Shown here: positions 32,089 to 36,797 of the stretch, piece after piece
Layout: each line of letters opens with the position of its first letter
How positions within the stretch are numbered: the first letter of the stretch is position 1
Assembly: GCA_902801485.1 (NCBI GenBank)
Contig: CADCIP010000032.1
Span: 1-36,797, forward strand
From: an uncultured Bacteroidales bacterium
GTDB taxonomy: Bacteria; Bacteroidota; Bacteroidia; Bacteroidales; Bacteroidaceae
Length of the DNA stretch: 36,797 nucleotides
Direction: 5' to 3'
Made by a program: the position numbers and the translations under genes
The notes under the pieces: generated by a model
The model's input: only the letters and a program-made list of their open reading frames with translations
What the model was told of the DNA's origin: nothing
Databases searched by the model: none

Positions 32089-32119
32089 CAAACTTACGAT
32101 TAAGAGAGCATATTACAAA
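32089..32119 (-). promoter_or_regulatory. Distal, duplicated porP operon promoter
   Basis: On the - strand: TTTG (complement of 32116-32119), 19-bp spacer, TAAGTTTG (complement of 32089-32096), exactly 84 bp upstream of the proximal promoter. The spacer has GCTCTCTTAATCG, one base different from the proximal copy. Confidence 0.7.
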
Positions 32120-32157
32120 CTTTAATTCTCGCAATTGGTGAAAATTTATGGTTTTTT

Positions 32158-32188
32158 TTTGTTGGTATTCAAAATAATTGTATCTTTG
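32158..32188 (+). promoter_or_regulatory. Promoter of the 32307 giant protein gene
   Basis: TTTG at 32158-32161, 19-bp spacer, TATCTTTG at 32181-32188. The leader is about 113 nt. A longer reading frame beginning at a TTG at 32178 would start within the promoter, supporting the ATG at 32307. Confidence 0.8.
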
Positions 32189-32306
32189 TCGAGACTTTAT
32201 ACGTAAAAGCAATATTTCAACAATTAACCGCCTGTGTTTGGGACCATATCCATCCGTAAAAAGTCTTCATTCCAGGCACAATATTAACTTAACAACACTT
32301 ATTTTT

Positions 32307-35300
32307 ATGAAAAAAAACAAACTCTTGATGTTGTTCACTCCAGCATTGTTGTGGCTGGGCGGACAGAGCGCAAGCGCCATCACGCTCACAGCAGTGGCAG
32401 GCGATCACTGGGATTCTAATGAGAGTCCCGTACAGTTGGTTGATGGCAAGCAGGGCACCAAATGGGGAAATGGCGGTAGTGGCCCCCATACCGCAATCTT
32501 TAAATCGGATTTGCCCCTTACGCCCGCAGCGTATGTTCTGAGAATCGCCAATGACACAAATACTAATACTGGCCGTAACTGGAAGTCTTGGAAGATTTAT
32601 GGCGGTAACTTTGCTTCTGACGAAGAAGCTAAGGCAGATGGTGCAGCATGGAATCTGATTGATACTCAAACAGATGTTGAATTGTCAACAGACCAGTATG
32701 CAGAATGCCCAATCAATGTTTCGGGTGATGACAAATCCTTCTACAGCTACTTCAAGATTGTAGTAGAGCAATTGGTTAATCCCGGTGATTATATGCAGAT
32801 GGACGAATTCTGGTTCTCTGAATATACTGTTGATACCAGTGCTTTTGACGAGCAAATCGCTAAGTGTAAGGATTTCGACCTGACAGGAGCAGACAATCTC
32901 CTTGTTGCTGAGTACAACAACAAACTGCAGCAACTTCTGGCCTCAGAAGATCCTGCTGTTATTGAAGAGCTGATTGGTAAGTTAAATTCTCTTCAGAATT
33001 TTATCACAGAAAATAAGGACAAGGGCTTTGCTCCTGTTGCTGCTGTTGGAGAAGGAACTTGGGGCGACGGTGCCTGGGTTAACCTGATAGACGGTGATAT
33101 GAACACCAAGTGTGGCGGTGGTATTCCCAGTGGCGGAGCCTGGCTGGTATTCCGTGTCAACGGTGGTGCCTCTCCCTATGTTTACAGCCTGACAACAGGT
33201 AAGGATACCAAGCAGTATCCCGGCCGTAACTGGAAGTCCTGGAAGATCTATGGTGCTAACTTCGAGACGCTTGAAGCTGCTACCCGTGATGCCGAGGGTT
33301 GGGTACTGCTCGACAGCCGCGAGAACGTAGGACAGGATTTGTTCCCCGCAGAGAACCTGAGTCCTGCTGCATTTGCTTTCAGCAATTTCCCTGACGGTCT
33401 GGACAAGACATACTATTACTTCAAGGTTGAGTTGACCGAAGCTTATAATGGCACAGCCTATCAGATGACCGAATTGGAATTCCTTACCAAACAGCAGGTT
33501 GAGGATACCAGAAGCAGCTTCTTGGCAGAGTTTGACGACTTTGACGTAGAGTCTCTGGTAATAGAGGCATCTATGGCAGATACCAAGGCAGAGTTTGTTG
33601 CCAAGATGGAGGAACTGAAGACCACCAATGATGTTGTGGCTATGTCAAAGGCCTTCAATGCCATGAAAGAGTTGAGAAAGCAGCTTCAGGCATCTGCAGA
33701 CTATATTGCCGGTAGTAACTACCGTGCATTGGATGGTAACACCGCTTGGGGTGTTGGCGAGAACCACACCAAGTTGGTCGATGGTGATTACACGACCAAG
33801 TGGGGTGGTGATATGCCAGAGGATGGCTCATACGTTATCTTCAAGGCATACGAGGCTAAGAAGTACAACGCCTATGGCTTGATTACCGGTAACGATACCC
33901 AGAGAAGCCCAGGTCGTAACTGGAAGACCTGGAAGATTTACGGTGCTAACCCCAAGGGTGACATGGACAATATGGCAACCCGTGACTTTACTGGTTGGAA
34001 GCTGCTCGACCAGAAGAGTGACATTGGTCAGGATCAACTGCCTGCAGCCAACTTTGCACCTGCATACTTCACCTTCAGCGAAGGAATGACCACAAAGTAC
34101 AAGTACTTCAAGATCGAGGTAGAGGCTGCATACGACGGCGGTTCTATCCAGATGTCTGAATTCAAGATGTTCACAGACGAGGATTGGAAAGCCGTATGTA
34201 AAGAATATGCTGACTCACTGGTAAGATTAGAGGAAGAAGTAATAGGTGGACTTGCCCTTACTGAAACGGTTGCTACAGAGGTTGCTGCTGCAGTTGCCGA
34301 GGTAACAGACGCTCAGCCCATTGATTTGTTGCCTTTGTTCGCTGATGCTCGCGAGATTATCCTCGGTGCTGTAGAGAGGAGTTACGCAGAAGCTGCTAAG
34401 GGTGACGCTGACTGCATCCTTCCTTCTACGAAGTGGGGTGGTGAATACAAGGCGTTCACGTATGTCGCTCAGAGCCCGGAAGGCTACGGAGACTGGAATG
34501 AAAATAACCCCAACTATAATAAGATTATTGGTGTTCCCGAAGCACAGGATGGTAAGGCTTGGTATGCTCCTGGCTACAATGTAGCAAAATGGAACTATGG
34601 TAAGGATTTGCCCGAATTTGGTAATGGTGATCCTGCTGATGTATATGCAGTTCGTTACTTCACTGTTGAGGGTGAGATTCCTTCAACTGTTTATATGCCT
34701 GCTGCTCACGATGATGCTCCATGCGAGTACTACATCAATGGTGAGCTCATTTGGTCAGAGACCGATGGTTGGAAAGAAGATGAGGTTGTTCGTCTGACCG
34801 ACTCTCAGAAGGCTCTTATCAAGACCGATGGTAGTGTAAACGTATTTGCATTCCATGTTCACCAGAACTGGGGTGGCCGTTATGCTGACGGTGGTCTCTA
34901 TACTGCTGGTAATATGGTTAACGACTTCAATAATGATGTAAAGGCTCTGGATGCTACCATTGCTTTGGCAGAGAAGGAAGACATCGATGCTGATATCGTT
35001 GAGTTTGCTAAGGGCAAGGCTTCATATCGTGGTGGTATAGGTACTGGTCTTTCTTACTTACGTATGGCTCGTCGTTTAGCAGTTGATGCTCGTACAGAGA
35101 ACTTCAAGGGCACAAAGGCAGCAGATGGTCTGACAGCTTACATTTTCAACGTAGGTGCTAAGATGTTCTTGGCTGGTGGTAATGACTGGGGTACTCATGT
35201 TTCTCTGAACCACATGGGTGCTAAGTGTGTGTTGCTCGCTAACACTTCTGGCGAAAACCGCTACACTATCCAAACCAACCTGCCTAACGGACTCCGTGGC

Positions 35301-36710
35301 AAGAACGATGCTCTCGGCCACAACGGTTATGTTGACTGCGGCGATTTGAATACAACCGAAGAGCGTTGGGCTTGGACATTCGAGGCTTTAGCCGATGGCA
35401 CATACAATATTATCAATGCCGAGAATGGAAAATTCTTGGGTATGACTAAGGGTGAAGGCCTACAGGTTGATACCGACAAGGATGCTGCTAACGGTGACCT
35501 CAACAAGTGGATACTCGTTACTCCTGACGAGTTCATGGCTTTGGCAGAGAACGCTACTGCTGAGAATCCTGTTGACCTCGGTCACCTGATTCATCAGGCA
35601 ACATTCGCACAGAATGATTTCGACGGTAATGATAAGGGCGCTGCTAATGCTGATCTCAACGATTCTAAGTGGGAGTGCAACGCTGGTAGTATCTGGAACT
35701 GGAAGGGTAATTCTGCTGGTGGTGACTACATGTTTGAGCAGTGGAACACCGCTGACAAGGGTAAGGTATATTTGGTTCAGGAGGTTGAAGGTCTGCCCGC
35801 AGGTAAGTACACCGTATCTATGAACGGCTACTATCGTGATGGTAACTTCGAGAGTGCTGATGAGGGTAACGTTCGTCAGTTGGCTTATCTGTTTGCTGGT
35901 ACTGAAGAAAACTGCGTACCTCTGGTTAGCATTGTTGAAGGTAGCGGCAACGCTCCTGGTTATGGTCGTGGTGGTGCCAGTGGTATCGTAATACCTGATG
36001 GTTGCCATGATGCTGCCAAGTTCTTCCAGGTAGGTACCTACATTAACACCATTGAAGCTGAAGTTGGTGCTGATGGTAAGTTGAAGATTGGCGTCTTCCG
36101 CGATGCAGAGGATGTTAAGGGTGGTGACTGGATTACTACCGACAACTGGCGTCTCTACTACATGGGTAACCCCGTTGATGTAACTATCACTGATGCTGGT
36201 TATGCAACCTTCGTTGCTCCTGGTTATATCGATGCTCTTCCCGAAGGCGTAGAGGCATTTGCTGCTCAGGTATGTGATGGTTATGTTCATCTTGAGCCTA
36301 CAACAGCTATTCCTGCTGCCGAGGCAGTTGTGCTGAAGGGTGCAGAAGGTACATATACAATGTATGTAAGTGCAAAGGAAGCTAACCTTGCTCTTGTAAA
36401 TGATCTGAAGGCAGCTACTGAGGAGGTTACAGCTGACGGTTCTCAGTACATCCTGGCTGAGTTGGAAGACAAGGTAGGTTTTGCTAAGGCAACTCCCGAG
36501 ACAAAGATTGCTGCCGGTAAGGGCTACCTGGTAATCTCTGCTGGTGTTAAGGCCTTCTATCCCTTCGAAGAGGACGCAGAGACTGCTATTGAAAACGTTA
36601 ACGTTAACGATAACGTCAACAAGGGTGCTATCTACAACCTCTCCGGTCAGCGTGTAAGTAAGGCTCTGAACGGTATCTTCATTATTGATGGTAAGAAAGT
36701 GCTGAAATAA
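32307..36710 (+). CDS. Giant secreted modular protein with three discoidin-like modules, lectin-like domains and CTD-like tail
   Basis: A 1467-residue exported protein of unknown function, probably a surface glycan-binding or adhesive protein. Signal peptide 1-24 (ending SASA). Modules at about 26-172, 246-393 and 473-623 share TKWG/TKCG, ND/KD-T, GRNWK-x-WKIYG and LLD/LID motifs with those in the 13449 gene, and helical spacers follow (about 178-235 and 410-466). A jelly-roll domain (about 700-868; CEYYINGELIW) follows, then a beta-trefoil-like region (about 931-1074; ENGKFLGM), a galactose-binding-like domain (about 1091-1286; GLPAGKYTVSMNGYYRDG) and a beta-domain (about 1290-1418; GYATFVAPGYIDALPEGVEA). 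A 6-bp DNA repeat encodes an Asn/Val linker before the tail IYNLSGQRV, IFIIDGKKVLK, which resembles a T9SS sorting signal. It is transcribed divergently from the T9SS operon. No catalytic motif was recognised. Confidence 0.85.
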   Translation: MKKNKLLMLFTPALLWLGGQSASAITLTAVAGDHWDSNESPVQLVDGKQGTKWGNGGSGPHTAIFKSDLPLTPAAYVLRIANDTNTNTGRNWKSWKIYGGNFASDEEAKADGAAWNLIDTQTDVELSTDQYAECPINVSGDDKSFYSYFKIVVEQLVNPGDYMQMDEFWFSEYTVDTSAFDEQIAKCKDFDLTGADNLLVAEYNNKLQQLLASEDPAVIEELIGKLNSLQNFITENKDKGFAPVAAVGEGTWGDGAWVNLIDGDMNTKCGGGIPSGGAWLVFRVNGGASPYVYSLTTGKDTKQYPGRNWKSWKIYGANFETLEAATRDAEGWVLLDSRENVGQDLFPAENLSPAAFAFSNFPDGLDKTYYYFKVELTEAYNGTAYQMTELEFLTKQQVEDTRSSFLAEFDDFDVESLVIEASMADTKAEFVAKMEELKTTNDVVAMSKAFNAMKELRKQLQASADYIAGSNYRALDGNTAWGVGENHTKLVDGDYTTKWGGDMPEDGSYVIFKAYEAKKYNAYGLITGNDTQRSPGRNWKTWKIYGANPKGDMDNMATRDFTGWKLLDQKSDIGQDQLPAANFAPAYFTFSEGMTTKYKYFKIEVEAAYDGGSIQMSEFKMFTDEDWKAVCKEYADSLVRLEEEVIGGLALTETVATEVAAAVAEVTDAQPIDLLPLFADAREIILGAVERSYAEAAKGDADCILPSTKWGGEYKAFTYVAQSPEGYGDWNENNPNYNKIIGVPEAQDGKAWYAPGYNVAKWNYGKDLPEFGNGDPADVYAVRYFTVEGEIPSTVYMPAAHDDAPCEYYINGELIWSETDGWKEDEVVRLTDSQKALIKTDGSVNVFAFHVHQNWGGRYADGGLYTAGNMVNDFNNDVKALDATIALAEKEDIDADIVEFAKGKASYRGGIGTGLSYLRMARRLAVDARTENFKGTKAADGLTAYIFNVGAKMFLAGGNDWGTHVSLNHMGAKCVLLANTSGENRYTIQTNLPNGLRGKNDALGHNGYVDCGDLNTTEERWAWTFEALADGTYNIINAENGKFLGMTKGEGLQVDTDKDAANGDLNKWILVTPDEFMALAENATAENPVDLGHLIHQATFAQNDFDGNDKGAANADLNDSKWECNAGSIWNWKGNSAGGDYMFEQWNTADKGKVYLVQEVEGLPAGKYTVSMNGYYRDGNFESADEGNVRQLAYLFAGTEENCVPLVSIVEGSGNAPGYGRGGASGIVIPDGCHDAAKFFQVGTYINTIEAEVGADGKLKIGVFRDAEDVKGGDWITTDNWRLYYMGNPVDVTITDAGYATFVAPGYIDALPEGVEAFAAQVCDGYVHLEPTTAIPAAEAVVLKGAEGTYTMYVSAKEANLALVNDLKAATEEVTADGSQYILAELEDKVGFAKATPETKIAAGKGYLVISAGVKAFYPFEEDAETAIENVNVNDNVNKGAIYNLSGQRVSKALNGIFIIDGKKVLK
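36594..36620 (+). repeat. Tandem 6-bp repeat encoding the linker before the CTD-like tail
   Basis: AACGTT twice, then AACGAT, AACGTC and a partial AAC, translated NVNVNDNVN. The 6-bp unit keeps the reading frame. Confidence 0.85.
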
Positions 36711-36797
36711 AGAGCCCCTCTCCAACCCCTAACCCCTCCTCCCCCAAATGGGAGGCGGGGAAAGTTGGAGAATAATTGTACAATAATACTAACATAA
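36711..36797 (+). terminator. Large CT-rich palindromic element downstream of the giant protein gene
   Basis: An outer 8-bp perfect stem (36719-36726 with 36764-36771) encloses an 11-bp stem with one mismatch (36733-36743 with 36750-36760) and a 6-nt loop. It starts 9 bp after the stop codon and could end transcription, although no T-run follows. Its sequence (CCCCTAACCCCTCCTCCC) belongs to the CT-rich repeat family also seen in the gld operon gaps. Nothing else is visible to the window end. Confidence 0.6.

Larger units (their letters stand above)
31914..32306. other. Divergent intergenic region between porP and the 32307 gene
   Basis: No gene is seen in these 393 bp. The region holds two tandem - strand promoters for porP, one + strand promoter, a small palindrome (GAGAC 32076-32080, GTCTC 32085-32089) and a long A/T-rich leader on each side. 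The direct repeat TACGATTAAGnGAGC starts at 32011 and again at 32095. Confidence 0.7.

Noticed and set aside
32178-32306. Longer N terminus for the 32307 protein from a TTG at 32178
   Set aside because: It starts inside the promoter -7 region and places 43 residues before a typical signal peptide.
35460-36725. 421-residue open frame on the - strand
   Set aside because: It lies wholly opposite the conserved lectin-like domains and tail of the 32307 protein, has no promoter or recognisable domain, and reflects codon bias.
1-36797. tRNA, rRNA, integrase, transposase or phage genes
   Set aside because: No intergenic gap contains a cloverleaf-like or rRNA sequence, and no translated frame matched a recombinase or phage protein.

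Overview
The window looks like a chromosomal segment from a saccharolytic member of the Bacteroidales, most likely a Prevotellaceae relative. Three things point there. It carries a complete porP-gldK-gldL-gldM-gldN type IX secretion (T9SS) core. Its divergent intergenic regions contain well-formed Bacteroidetes-type promoters (TTTG, 19-21 bp, TAnnTTTG). Its secreted proteins have the signal peptides and C-terminal tails (YDLxGRKV... KGIYIVNGKK) common in this group. Genus and species are inferences; no rRNA or other taxonomic marker is present.

Layout. (1) 1-6666: a secreted GH38 alpha-mannosidase (+) and a secreted GH2 beta-mannosidase-like enzyme (-) converge on one hairpin that overlaps both stop codons. 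(2) 6667-9915: a class A/PAP2-type acid phosphatase (+) converges with RNase R (-) on a 20-bp hairpin built from 22-bp tandem repeats. (3) 10048-23072: a run of + strand secreted or surface proteins: a CotH-kinase protein with lectin-like modules, a 1705-residue modular protein ending in a type I dockerin, a fasciclin (Fas1) lipoprotein and a GH36 alpha-galactosidase, with hairpins between several of them. (4) 23116-31913: porP-gldKLMN-priA on the - strand, read from a duplicated promoter. (5) 32307-36710: a second giant modular protein on the + strand with a T9SS-like tail.

How the genes fit together. The core encodes the outer-membrane-linked PorP, the GldK/GldN periplasmic assembly and the GldL/GldM inner-membrane motor. 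Three predicted cargo-like proteins in the window (GH38, CotH, and the 32307 protein) end in a short CTD-like tail. The 13449 protein ends in a dockerin instead. The two giant proteins and CotH share a discoidin-like module, seen eight times here; in the giants it mostly alternates with a roughly 55-residue helical spacer. The enzymes suggest use of mannose- and galactose-containing glycans, but there is no SusC/SusD pair, so this is not a standard polysaccharide utilisation locus.

Most unusual features: the repeated bipartite module family next to a T9SS locus; the short tandem DNA repeats (7-, 9- and 6-bp units) next to or inside each CTD-like tail; the duplicated porP promoter whose spacer is also conserved; and three 16-bp repeats directly upstream of gldK. 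No tRNA, rRNA, CRISPR array, transposase or phage gene was seen.
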